Below, in pieces: positions 52,934 to 61,703 of a DNA stretch of 64,000 bases (its first letter is position 1; every line of letters begins with the position of its first letter). The stretch lies in NCBI GenBank assembly GCA_910575405.1, contig CAJTER010000005.1, positions 62,001 to 126,000 of the forward strand, written 5' to 3'. The DNA is from Clostridia bacterium (GTDB taxonomy: Bacteria > Bacillota > Clostridia > Peptostreptococcales > Anaerovoracaceae). Both the position numbers and the translations under genes were made by a program. The notes under the pieces are model-generated. The model ran no database searches. It was not told where the DNA came from and saw only the letters and a list, made by a program, of their open reading frames with translations.

Positions 52934-53971
52934 ATGAAACTTATGATGAAGAAACGAACGATAGTATGGATGATTGCTGTAATAATCGGAACTGCGGCCC
53001 TGCTGACAGGGTGTGGAGGAAGTTCGGATTCGCAAAGCAAGGAAAACAGTACGGAGCTTTTAAATGTTTCTTATGATCCGACACGGGAATTTTATACAGA
53101 CTATAATGAATTGTTCTGTAAATACTGGAACCAGCAGAGCGGTCAGGAAGTGAGCATTACTCAGTCTCACGGCGGCTCCGGTTCACAGGCACGATCGGTA
53201 ATGGAAGGAAATGAGGCAGATGTGGTGACACTGGCTCTGGCCCATGATATTACAGCCATTGAAGAGGCAGGGCTGATCGATAGCGGCTGGATGGAAGAGT
53301 TTGAAGACGGAAGTTCGCCGTATACATCAGCAATTGTGTTTTTAGTGCGCAGTGGAAATGAAAAGGGCATCAAAGACTGGGATGATCTGGTTAAGAATGG
53401 AGTTGAAGTTATTACACCAAATCCCAAAACGTCCGGAGGAGCTTGTTGGAACTTTCTGGCCGCCTGGGCATATGAACAGCAAAAAAACGGAAAGAACCAG
53501 CAGGCAGCAGCCTTTATGAAAAAGCTGTACCAGAATGTGCTGGTTTTGGATTCCGGGGCCAGGGGAGCGACTAATACCTTTGTAGAAAACGGACAAGGGG
53601 ATGTCTTAATCGCATGGGAGAATGAGGCATACCTGTCCATGGAAGAGCACCCTGGCGAATATGAGATCGTAACGCCAAGCGTCAGTATTCTGGCGCAGCC
53701 TTCTGTTGCAGTGGTGGACAGCAATGCGAAAGCCCACGGTACAGAGGAGCTTTCCAAGGCCTATCTGGAATACTTATACAGCGATGAGGCGCAGAGATTG
53801 GCAGGAAAGCATTATTACCGGCCATCCAATGAGAAGATTTTAAAGGAATTTTCCCATCAATTTAATTTGGACATGAATCTGGTTACGATTGATGATTTTG
53901 GCGGATGGGACAAGGCATATGAAACGTTCTTTAACGACGGCGCCATCTTTGACCAGATATATTCCAGATAA
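52934..53971 (+). CDS. sbp: Sulfate-binding lipoprotein of an ABC transporter
   Basis: 345 residues from ATG 52934 (AGGAAAGGA upstream). A lipoprotein signal ends in LLTGCGG. The mature part carries the [12 protein letters not shown] and [16 protein letters not shown] blocks of sulfate/thiosulfate-binding proteins. It delivers sulfate to the CysT/CysW membrane pair. A small hairpin (GGATAC/GTATCC, 52895-52912) precedes it, possibly tuning the ratio of transporter to enzymes. Confidence 0.92.
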   Translation: MKLMMKKRTIVWMIAVIIGTAALLTGCGGSSDSQSKENSTELLNVSYDPTREFYTDYNELFCKYWNQQSGQEVSITQSHGGSGSQARSVMEGNEADVVTLALAHDITAIEEAGLIDSGWMEEFEDGSSPYTSAIVFLVRSGNEKGIKDWDDLVKNGVEVITPNPKTSGGACWNFLAAWAYEQQKNGKNQQAAAFMKKLYQNVLVLDSGARGATNTFVENGQGDVLIAWENEAYLSMEEHPGEYEIVTPSVSILAQPSVAVVDSNAKAHGTEELSKAYLEYLYSDEAQRLAGKHYYRPSNEKILKEFSHQFNLDMNLVTIDDFGGWDKAYETFFNDGAIFDQIYSR

Positions 53972-54000
53972 CATATTCAGGGAAGGTACGAAATAAAGTT

Positions 54001-54852
54001 ATGGAACAGCAAATTACAAAAGTAAAAAACAGGAGAGAAATACGGGTCATTCCGGGGTTTGGGCTTTCTATGGGGGTCACACTGGCGATGCTCAGCACCA
54101 TTGTGCTGATTCCCCTGGTCTCTCTTTTCACCAGTGCTGCTCAGCTTAGCTTTCAGGAGTTTGTGGAAGTTGTAACATCCCCGCAGATTGTATCCGGCTA
54201 TATGGTCAGCCTCTCCTGTGCTTTTTTTGCCGCTCTGATCAATACGGCCTTTGGACTGATGTTAGCCTGGGTCTTAGTACGTTATGATTTTCCGGGTAAG
54301 CGGCTGATGGATGGATTGATTGAACTGCCCTTTGCCCTGCCCACAGCAGTAGCAGGAATTGCCCTTACGTATCTTTATTCGGATCAGGGATGGATTGGCT
54401 CCTTTTTTGCTACTGTGGGAGTGAAGATTGCCTATACCCGTATCGGCATTACGATTGCCATGATTTTTGTAGGCATTCCGTTTGTAGTGAGAGCTGTGCA
54501 GCCGGTTCTGGAAAAGATGGATCGGCAGTATGAGGAGGCGGCCATGATGCTTGGAGCAGGCAGGCGCTATACCTTTGCTCGGGTCATACTGCCAGAGCTG
54601 TTTCCGGCTCTTCTTGCGGGATTTGGACTTGCCTTTGCAAGAGGAATCGGCGAATATGGCAGTGTTGTATTTATTGCCGGCAATATTCCATATGAGACAC
54701 AGATTGCCCCTCTGCTGATTATGGCAAAGCTGGAGCAGTACAAATACGCGGATGCCACGGCAATTGCCCTCGTGCTGCTGCTTTTGTCCTTTCTGCTGAT
54801 GCTTATTATCAATAGCGTGCAGATTTATATGCAGAAATTCAGTAAAAGTTAG
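54001..54852 (+). CDS. cysT: Sulfate ABC transporter membrane subunit CysT
   Basis: 283 residues with about six membrane segments and the EAA loop EEAAMMLGAGRRYTFARV near residue 180, which contacts the ATPase. The PFALPTAVAGIAL segment is typical of CysT (CysU). It pairs with CysW. Confidence 0.92.
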   Translation: MEQQITKVKNRREIRVIPGFGLSMGVTLAMLSTIVLIPLVSLFTSAAQLSFQEFVEVVTSPQIVSGYMVSLSCAFFAALINTAFGLMLAWVLVRYDFPGKRLMDGLIELPFALPTAVAGIALTYLYSDQGWIGSFFATVGVKIAYTRIGITIAMIFVGIPFVVRAVQPVLEKMDRQYEEAAMMLGAGRRYTFARVILPELFPALLAGFGLAFARGIGEYGSVVFIAGNIPYETQIAPLLIMAKLEQYKYADATAIALVLLLLSFLLMLIINSVQIYMQKFSKS

Positions 54853-54948
54853 ATTATAGATATCAATCAGACGATACGCCAGAAATTCAGAACTAGTGTA
54901 TTGACCATTTGGGAAGGCTGCGGGATCGGATCAGAACGGAGGACCAGA

Positions 54949-55836
54949 ATGCCAGAAAAGTTACAAAAAAAATATGGGCCAGACCATGGAGAAGACGGAA
55001 TTCACTCCATACAGAAAGTGATAGAGCCGCCAAAAGGAAGCACCAAACATATTACAAGAAATATACTCATCGGCATCAGCGCACTGTTTTTACTTGTCAT
55101 GCTGATTTTGCCGCTAGCTGTAGTCGTTGTAAATGCGCTGAAGGAGGGGTGGGCAGCATACAGTGCAGCGCTACTGGATGAATATACGGGAAAGGCGCTG
55201 CAGCTGACACTGCTTGCAACCGCAGCCGCAATCCTTGTAAACACGGTATTTGGAATATTTGCAGCCTATCTGCTGTCTAAATTCTACTTTAGGGGAAGAG
55301 AGCTTGTAGCCACGCTCATCGATATACCTTTTTCTATTTCACCGGTGATTGCCGGACTGGTTTTTATCCTGACATTTGGAAGTGTCGGATGGATGGGCGA
55401 CTTTTTAACCGCCCACAATATTAGAATTGTCTTTGCAGTGCCGGGAATCCTCCTGGCTACGATTTTCGTAACCTTTCCCTTTGTGTTTCGGGAATTATTT
55501 CCGGTAATGAACGCACAGGGAAAAGATGAAGAAGAGGCAGCGGGCCTGATGGGCGCTGGCGGGTTTACCATTTTTCGGAGAATTACCTTTCCGCATATCA
55601 AATGGGCGCTTTTGTACGGAATTATCCTATGCAGCGCGCGGGCAATGGGAGAATTCGGTGCGGTGTCTGTAATTTCCGGCCATTTGAGGGGCAAAACAAA
55701 CACGCTTCCCCTTCATGTAGAGATTTTGTACAATGAATTTAATACAACGGCAGCCTTTGCCGTATCTTCTATCTTGGTGATACTGGCAGCGCTGATATTG
55801 ATAGCAAGAAATCTAGTAGAATGGAAGACAAAATAG
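54949..55836 (+). CDS. cysW: Sulfate ABC transporter membrane subunit CysW
   Basis: 295 residues from ATG 54949, with GGAGG upstream. About six membrane segments; the EAA loop EEEAAGLMGAGGFTIFRRI is near residue 200. PFSISPVIAGLVF is the CysW counterpart of the CysT motif. An N-terminal cytoplasmic stretch of about 35 residues is slightly longer than usual. Confidence 0.92.
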   Translation: MPEKLQKKYGPDHGEDGIHSIQKVIEPPKGSTKHITRNILIGISALFLLVMLILPLAVVVVNALKEGWAAYSAALLDEYTGKALQLTLLATAAAILVNTVFGIFAAYLLSKFYFRGRELVATLIDIPFSISPVIAGLVFILTFGSVGWMGDFLTAHNIRIVFAVPGILLATIFVTFPFVFRELFPVMNAQGKDEEEAAGLMGAGGFTIFRRITFPHIKWALLYGIILCSARAMGEFGAVSVISGHLRGKTNTLPLHVEILYNEFNTTAAFAVSSILVILAALILIARNLVEWKTK

Positions 55837-55854
55837 ACAGGGAGGAAACTGGCC

Positions 55855-56592
55855 ATGTATGTGGAAATGCAGCACATTCACAAAACTTTTGATGGTTTTC
55901 GCGCATCAAATGATGTGAGCTTTGGAGTAGAAAAGGGGCATCTGGCAGCGCTGTTGGGCCCTAGTGGGAGCGGAAAGACTACGATCTTAAGAATGATTGC
56001 AGGGCTTGATATGCCTGACTCAGGAGAAATTTTGCTGAACGGAGTCCGGGTTAACGAGCTGCCGGGGAGCAAGCGGGGAATTGGCTTTGTGTTTCAGAAT
56101 TATGCCTTGTTTCGTTACATGACGGTGGCGGAAAATATTGCCTTTGGTCTGGAAGTACAGAAAAAAGGCAAAAAGGAAATCAAGGAACGGGTAGACGAGC
56201 TGCTGGAGCTGATTTCCATGAAGGAACTGGGAAAGCGTTATCCCAATCAGCTATCCGGCGGGCAGAAACAGCGCGTAGCTTTTGCCAGAGCCTTAGCTCC
56301 AAATCCCCAGCTCCTCCTGCTGGATGAACCCTTTGCTGCCATTGATGCCAAGGTACGCAGGGAGCTGCGGGCATGGCTCAAAGAAATGATAGAGCAGGTC
56401 GGCATTACCAGCATCTTTGTGACACATGATCAGGAAGAGGCCATGGAGGTTGCGGATACGATTATTATTACAAATCAGGGACGCATTGAACAAATCGGCA
56501 CACCGGAGGATATTTGCCGGGAGCCTCAGACTGACTTTGTAGCGGACTTTATTGACTGCAGGCGTTTCCAACTGTTGATGGCAATAAAATGA
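55855..56592 (+). CDS. cysA: Sulfate ABC transporter ATP-binding subunit CysA
   Basis: 245 residues: Walker A GPSGSGKTT, signature LSGGQKQRVA, Walker B LLLLDEPFAA and an H-loop VTHDQEEA. It is shorter than many CysA proteins (about 350 residues) because the C-terminal TOBE regulatory domain is missing, so cysteine-pathway feedback acting through that domain is probably absent. Last gene of the sulfate operon before a terminator. Confidence 0.92.
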   Translation: MYVEMQHIHKTFDGFRASNDVSFGVEKGHLAALLGPSGSGKTTILRMIAGLDMPDSGEILLNGVRVNELPGSKRGIGFVFQNYALFRYMTVAENIAFGLEVQKKGKKEIKERVDELLELISMKELGKRYPNQLSGGQKQRVAFARALAPNPQLLLLDEPFAAIDAKVRRELRAWLKEMIEQVGITSIFVTHDQEEAMEVADTIIITNQGRIEQIGTPEDICREPQTDFVADFIDCRRFQLLMAIK

Positions 56593-56601
56593 AGATATAA
56601 A

Positions 56602-56631
56602 AAGGCGGACCTTACAAAAGGTTCGTTTTTG
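56602..56631 (+). terminator. Terminator of the sulfate operon
   Basis: CGGACCTT (56606-56613) pairs with AAGGTTCG (56618-56625), four-base loop, followed by TTTTTG. Confidence 0.85.
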
Positions 56632-56800
56632 CTATTACTCGGTCTCTGATAAAAGAAATTCCCCCAATGTGCAAATGTTAGTCTGTCCAAACGAATCCAG
56701 TTGTTATATAATAAAAGAAACATGTACTAGTTTGCTGTAGAATAAGTGGCCGCTTTGCCTCATACAATTTCTAAAGGAATGAATGAAATGAGGTGGAGTG

Positions 56801-57562
56801 ATGAAAAAGCGATTGCTCATACAGACAGGGCTGTGCATCGGAGCCCTTTTACTGGTAACAGCACTGATACCAGGATACGGCAAAATTGCAAAACGCGTAC
56901 AGAGCGTCATGGCAAGCGACGTACTGGTGCTGGATCCAGGACACGGAGGTATGGACGGAGGCGCGCAGAGCAGCAGAGGTGTTTCAGAAAAGTCCATTAA
57001 CCTGGAGATTGCCCGTGAAGTAAAAGAGCTGGCTGAAAAGGCCGGCTGGAGAGTTGTCATGACAAGGGAGGGAGATGCAGGGCTACGTGAAGAAGAGGGC
57101 GGCACTATCCGGAGCAAAAAAACCAGAGACTTAAAAGCCAGAAGAGACTTGATACAAAAAACCGATCCAGAGCTTGTAGTCAGCATCCACTTGAACAGCT
57201 TTAAGGAAGATCCACAAGTCAAAGGAGTACAGGTTTTCTATCCCAAAGCAGGCGGAGAGGAATCTGTGCTGAAAAAAAGCAAACAGCTGGCCAAAACTCT
57301 GCAGAGCGCGGTGAAGGAACATGTGCAGGATGAAAAAGATAGGATCCCTCTCGCAAAGAGCGATGTGTTTCTTTTTAAAGAAGTTACCTGCCCGATGGCT
57401 TTGATTGAATGCGGCTTCCTTTCCAACCCCCAGGAGGCGGAGCTGCTTCAGAAAAGCGATTATCAGCAAAAGCTTGCACAGGGAATTTTCGAAGGTATTA
57501 CGGTCTTTACCGGAAAGACTCCCCATAAAGATATTGAGATTATAGATAGCTGCAAACAATAA
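56801..57562 (+). CDS. cwlD: N-acetylmuramoyl-L-alanine amidase, CwlD-like
   Basis: 253 residues from ATG 56801. An N-terminal signal or anchor segment (LLIQTGLCIGALLLVTAL) precedes the Amidase_3 domain: zinc-site blocks LDPGHGGMDGGAQ, NLEIAREV, VVSIHLNSF and the catalytic ALIECGFLSNPQEAELL. CwlD amidases make muramic-delta-lactam precursors in spore cortex. It hints that the organism can form spores or descends from a spore former. Monocistronic apart from a possible link to the next gene. Confidence 0.88.
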   Translation: MKKRLLIQTGLCIGALLLVTALIPGYGKIAKRVQSVMASDVLVLDPGHGGMDGGAQSSRGVSEKSINLEIAREVKELAEKAGWRVVMTREGDAGLREEEGGTIRSKKTRDLKARRDLIQKTDPELVVSIHLNSFKEDPQVKGVQVFYPKAGGEESVLKKSKQLAKTLQSAVKEHVQDEKDRIPLAKSDVFLFKEVTCPMALIECGFLSNPQEAELLQKSDYQQKLAQGIFEGITVFTGKTPHKDIEIIDSCKQ

Positions 57563-57600
57563 GACAGAGGACAACACGAAGGATAAGGAGGCTATGAAAG

Positions 57601-59136
57601 GTGTTAAAAGAAAAAAATATTTACAAAGATGAACTGCCTGTCAACGTAGTAGTAGCAAACATCGAAGAATACCCCATTCATTTCCATGATGATATGGAGG
57701 TTGTATATGTTCTGGATGGCAGCATTACTCTTCGCAACGGCTATTACACATACACCTTAAAGCAGGGCGATATTTTTATTCTCAACGACAGGGAGATGCA
57801 CAGCTTTACCAATAATGGAGAGAAAAACATGGTTATGATGCTGCAGCTAGATCTTACTTATTTTTCCAAATACTACGATAATCTGAGAAACAACTTTTTC
57901 GTAACGGATATGGAAGACGACAGCGATGAAAGCCTTGAAATTCTGAGAAATATTCTGGCCAGAATCATGATGGAAATCCTGCAGAAGGGGTATGGCTATG
58001 AGCATAAAGTAATTGAGAGTACCCACAATCTGATCGCCTGCCTCATGTCCGACTTTCAATATTTTGTTATGGAGGACGGAAAGTTCGTCAATGAAGCAAA
58101 GAACAAGGGCAATAAAATTCTGGCAGGACGGCTGAACCGCATTACAGACTACATGTACGATAACTATTCGAGAAAGCTGACCTTAAACGAAATTGCCAAC
58201 CGGGAGCACCTGAGCATTTACTATCTGTCCCACGTGATAAAAGAAGCAACTGGACTCAGTTTTCAGGATCTCCTCAGCTTTATCCGCGTGGAGGAATCGG
58301 AAAAGCTGCTGCTGGGGACAAACAAAAAGATCGGGGCCATTGCAGAAGAGACGGGCTTTTCCGCAGTACGTTACTATATCAAACATTTTCAGACCTGGTA
58401 TGGAATGCATCCATTAGAATACAGAAGACAGTTTACAGGAAAGGTCATCAGCAGAGAAACCCATTCTCAATATGTAAGAAGTACGCCTGCGGAAATTGAA
58501 GAGGCCATCCGCCAGCAGGTAAAAGGCGTTTATACGGACTATATCAACAAGCAGCGGGCAAAGCCAGTCATTGTGGACGTAAATATTTACGATGATTATA
58601 TAGGAAGCAGAAACCCATCCTCAGAGCTTCAGGAGCTGATGGAACGGGAAAATATGCGCTCTATGGCGGGGCCATACGAACTTTTGAAAAGCCTGGGCGA
58701 AACGGTAATTGCAGCAGGGAGCAATTATATTATTACAACAGCATCAAAATATCCGGGGCCCCTGAGCAACCTCAGCATACTGGTGTACAATTTCAGCGAA
58801 GCAGTAGGAACGGATCTGCGAAACACATCAAGCAGAGAAGCAACCCTGGATATTATCCGCAAGTACGATGAGGAAATCGAATTCCTGGTGCGGTGCTCTG
58901 GGCTTTCCGGTGACTTCAAAATTTCCAGATATAAAATATTTAAAAACAAATTAGTTTCTGACCTGGAGGATTTAATCAGACCCAGGGGCACTTACAGCAG
59001 GCGGGAAGAAATTATTAGCCAGTGGACATCCCTTCCAGTCATAGAATTCGGGGAATTCACCAGCTCAGATACCTTGAGCCTGCGGACGACGCTGAAAGGA
59101 TTCAGTGCAGAATTGTTATTAGTTGATAAAAAATAA
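57601..59136 (+). CDS. AraC-family regulator with a long C-terminal domain
   Basis: 511 residues from GTG 57601, with AAGGAG 10 bases upstream. A cupin-type sensor (EEYPIHFHDDMEVVYVLDG, residues 22-40) is followed by two helix-turn-helix motifs at about residues 180-275 (ANREHLSIYYLSHVIKEATG and AEETGFSAVRYYIKHF). The C-terminal ~230 residues are unusual for AraC proteins; they recall the beta-sandwich end of GH39-type proteins found fused to some Firmicutes AraC regulators, without a catalytic barrel. The next gene is a saccharopine-dehydrogenase-like enzyme, its probable target. Confidence 0.85.
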   Translation: MLKEKNIYKDELPVNVVVANIEEYPIHFHDDMEVVYVLDGSITLRNGYYTYTLKQGDIFILNDREMHSFTNNGEKNMVMMLQLDLTYFSKYYDNLRNNFFVTDMEDDSDESLEILRNILARIMMEILQKGYGYEHKVIESTHNLIACLMSDFQYFVMEDGKFVNEAKNKGNKILAGRLNRITDYMYDNYSRKLTLNEIANREHLSIYYLSHVIKEATGLSFQDLLSFIRVEESEKLLLGTNKKIGAIAEETGFSAVRYYIKHFQTWYGMHPLEYRRQFTGKVISRETHSQYVRSTPAEIEEAIRQQVKGVYTDYINKQRAKPVIVDVNIYDDYIGSRNPSSELQELMERENMRSMAGPYELLKSLGETVIAAGSNYIITTASKYPGPLSNLSILVYNFSEAVGTDLRNTSSREATLDIIRKYDEEIEFLVRCSGLSGDFKISRYKIFKNKLVSDLEDLIRPRGTYSRREEIISQWTSLPVIEFGEFTSSDTLSLRTTLKGFSAELLLVDKK

Positions 59137-59200
59137 CAGCAAATTAGTAGCTTATTACAGCAAATCTATTGTTGAAATTTTCAGAAACCTTTGGTATTAT
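59136..59200 (+). promoter_or_regulatory. Promoter with AraC-type direct repeats
   Basis: TTGAAA (59172-59177), 17 bases, TATTAT (59195-59200). Two copies of ACAGCAAAT (59136-59144 and 59157-59165) lie 21 bases apart, two turns of the helix, and end just before the -35 hexamer, the position expected for an AraC activator touching RNA polymerase. Confidence 0.7.
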
Positions 59201-59247
59201 AAGACCATAGAAAATACATTTTGAGGAAAAAATGTTTGGAGGTTGAA

Positions 59248-60531
59248 ATGAAATTACTGATCATTGGAGCAGGCGGCGTAGGTACATCCGCTGCCAAAAT
59301 TATTGAGAGAAGAGGAGCCGAGGCTGACTGGGCAGAAAAAGTAGTAGTAGCAGACTATGACGTTGAACGTGCAAAGAAAGTTGCGAACGAAATCTGCGGC
59401 GGCGGCAAGTTCGTACCAGCACAGATCAACGCTATGGATCCGGAAAGTATCAAAGCCGTTGTAAAGGAACACGACATTGACTTTGCAATGAATGCCTGCG
59501 ATCCAAGAATGAACGAGTGCATCTTTGACACTTGTCTGGAAGCAAAGATCGGATATCTGGACTGCGCTATGACACTGGGCACCGAGCATCCGGAAAAGCC
59601 ATACGAGCTGGCCAATATCAAGCTGGGCGACTACCAGTTCGCAAAGCAGAAGGAATGGGAAGCTTCCGGCAAAATCGCAGTATGCGGTTCCGGCGTAGAG
59701 CCTGGAATGGCTGACGTATTCGCAAAATACGCAGAAAAGCACCTGTTCGACAAGATCGATGAAGTAAACGTAAGAGACGGAGACAACTATGGAAACACAG
59801 ACTCCGACTTTGGATTCTCCGTATGGACTACCATCGAAGAATGTCTGCAGCCACCGGTAATCTGGGAAAAGAACGAAGAACATCCGGACGGACACTGGTT
59901 CTGTACCGAACAGTTCTCCGAACCTGAAATCTTTAACTTCCCTGGCGGAATCGGCGACGTAGAAGTAATCAACGTAGAGCACGAAGAAGTACTGCTGGTA
60001 CCGAGAGAAATCGATTGCAACAGATGTACCTTTAAGTATGGCGTACCGGCTGACTTCAGAAAGAAGCTGATGGTACTGTTCGAATACGGCCTGTCCGACA
60101 AGAAGACCAAGATCAAGGTTGGCGACAGCGAAATCACACCAAGAGACTTTGTATGTAAGGTAATCCCAAGCCCAGTAGACGCAACCATGACCATGACCGG
60201 AAAAGGCTGCGCAGGCACATGGGTAACTGGCTGGAAAGATGGAAAATACAGATCCATCTACCTGTATCAGATTGCAGACAATCAGGACTGCATCAAGAAG
60301 TACACTACAAACTCTGTAGTAGCACAGACTGCAGTAGGTCCAGTCATCATGATGGAACTGATTGCAAAAGGCATCTGGAAAGACGCTGGAGCATGGGGAC
60401 CAGAACACTTTGATCCAGATCCATTCGTAGAAAGACTGGCTAAGTATGAATTCCCAGCTGGAATCAAGGAAATGGATTCCGAATACGCAGACATGCTCAA
60501 CGAGCAGGCTATGCTGGATCAGCTGAAATAG
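59248..60531 (+). CDS. Saccharopine-dehydrogenase-family oxidoreductase
   Basis: 427 residues from ATG 59248 (GGAGG upstream; an in-frame TTG at 59221 is less likely). The N-terminal Rossmann motif is IIGAGGVGTSAAKII, followed by the Sacchrp_dh_NADP fold and a C-terminal domain with SPVDATMTMTGKGCAG. The family includes saccharopine and carboxynorspermidine dehydrogenases. Codon use is strikingly uniform (GAA, GTA, GGC, CCA), as in highly expressed genes, unlike its neighbours. The specific substrate is not decided; an amino-acid or imine reaction is likely. Confidence 0.8.
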   Translation: MKLLIIGAGGVGTSAAKIIERRGAEADWAEKVVVADYDVERAKKVANEICGGGKFVPAQINAMDPESIKAVVKEHDIDFAMNACDPRMNECIFDTCLEAKIGYLDCAMTLGTEHPEKPYELANIKLGDYQFAKQKEWEASGKIAVCGSGVEPGMADVFAKYAEKHLFDKIDEVNVRDGDNYGNTDSDFGFSVWTTIEECLQPPVIWEKNEEHPDGHWFCTEQFSEPEIFNFPGGIGDVEVINVEHEEVLLVPREIDCNRCTFKYGVPADFRKKLMVLFEYGLSDKKTKIKVGDSEITPRDFVCKVIPSPVDATMTMTGKGCAGTWVTGWKDGKYRSIYLYQIADNQDCIKKYTTNSVVAQTAVGPVIMMELIAKGIWKDAGAWGPEHFDPDPFVERLAKYEFPAGIKEMDSEYADMLNEQAMLDQLK

Positions 60532-60580
60532 TAGGCAAATGTATTGTCCTTAACAGACGAGCTTACATAATAAAATTCAT

Positions 60581-60618
60581 CACAAAAAGAGATGGCCTGC
60601 GGGCCGTCTCTTTTTGTG
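60581..60618 (+). terminator. Terminator of the dehydrogenase gene
   Basis: CACAAAAAGAGA-GGCC and GGCC-TCTCTTTTTGTG form an almost perfect hairpin, with a T-run within its right arm. Confidence 0.9.
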
Positions 60619-61165
60619 AGTTATGATCTGATTATTCATCATCAAAAAGCGTATCGTATGGCAACTGCAATTGCATCCCATGCAGGTGATGCAAGCAAAG
60701 TGGCAAAATTACAAATGCAAATATTGAGGATTGGTTTGGCAGTATTAATTTCAGCTATTAAGACGGATACGAATGAATAAGGAGGAAACCAATGTATACA
60801 TTAGATTCAGGAGTATTTTCTCCGCTTACAAAAGTGTTTCTGGCGGCCAGACTCCTGCGTGCACTCTTCCTTCCTGCGACAAGCTTTGCAGAAAGTGAGG
60901 AAACTCCCATCTAGGCTCTAGGAGGGACAGTGACTTCTGCAGAGGAATTAAACTTATTTATTCCTATGGGAATGCTTTTGCCGATGCTCGTTCATCTGAA
61001 TTGGAACTTTTAGAAAATAGGGCAATTGGAAGGGATCTTTCTCTTTTACAAGGGCCGATTTTTTGAGAGCGAGGGTTCTAAGTCAGGGACAGGGAAGCAT
61101 AAAATAGTCATATCATATCTGCGCTAAGCTGTTTTGGCAGCGCAGCAGGAAAGGCAGCCTGATAA
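60619..61165. other. Gene-poor stretch with decayed small frames and a hairpin
   Basis: No recognisable gene. A 33-40-codon frame ending at 60780 and a 40-codon frame at 60792-60914 preceded by AGGAGG lack any family signature, and the second runs into a structured segment. Positions 60889-60950 can fold into GCAGAAAGT/ACTTCTGC closing a second stem CCCATCTAG/CTAGGAGGG. It may be the remains of lost genes or a small RNA; neither can be settled by eye. Confidence 0.45.
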
Positions 61166-61699
61166 ATGGATACGATGAAGCGAAAAGCAGCGGCAGCAGC
61201 CCTGCTCCTCCTGGCAGTTTTTGCCTTCTGCCGCATGGAAGCGGCCAAAGTCCCGCAGCTCATACGGACCCAGCCGCCGGAAGTAGGAAAGGCGGGAGAG
61301 CGGTTTTACTATGACAGCAGCATGAACCCATACTTTCCCCAATTTGCGCCCTATCACAAAACAGATGACGGCTATGTGACGGGCAACTGCACCTGGTATG
61401 CCTGGGGCCGGGCCTGCGAGCTCGCGGGGGAGAAGCTTCCTCACACCTTTACTGGAGATGCGGGCTCCTGGTGGGAGCAGAATCAAAAAGAAAAGTGGTA
61501 TCCTTATGGAAAGAAGCCAAAGCGGGGCGCCATCGCATGCTACGAAACCCACGCGGCAGTAGTGGAACAGGAAAAGCCCCTGATGGTTTCCGAATCAGGC
61601 TGGCAGGTGGACTTGAAAAAAACGAAGATCCAGTTCAACTGCGGCAGGCCCTGGAGAACGGAAGGGGAAATCAGGGGCTATATTTACGTGGGAGATTAA
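61166..61699 (+). CDS. Secreted CHAP-domain protein
   Basis: 177 residues; ATG 61166 and ATG 61175 are both possible. A signal peptide at residues 5-24 (KRKAAAAALLLLAVFAF) leads to a CHAP fold with the catalytic Cys75 in GNCTWYAWGRA and His129 in ETHAAVVE. Such proteins cut peptidoglycan peptides. It lies convergent with the aldo/keto reductase, with only four bases between the stop codons. Confidence 0.85.
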   Translation: MDTMKRKAAAAALLLLAVFAFCRMEAAKVPQLIRTQPPEVGKAGERFYYDSSMNPYFPQFAPYHKTDDGYVTGNCTWYAWGRACELAGEKLPHTFTGDAGSWWEQNQKEKWYPYGKKPKRGAIACYETHAAVVEQEKPLMVSESGWQVDLKKTKIQFNCGRPWRTEGEIRGYIYVGD

Positions 61700-61703
61700 G
61701 GCA

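Noticed and set aside
59254-60408. 384-codon open frame on the minus strand opposite the saccharopine-dehydrogenase gene
   Set aside because: It is antisense to a well-supported gene with strong codon bias, which removes stop codons from the opposite strand; the peptide has no family features and no ribosome binding site.
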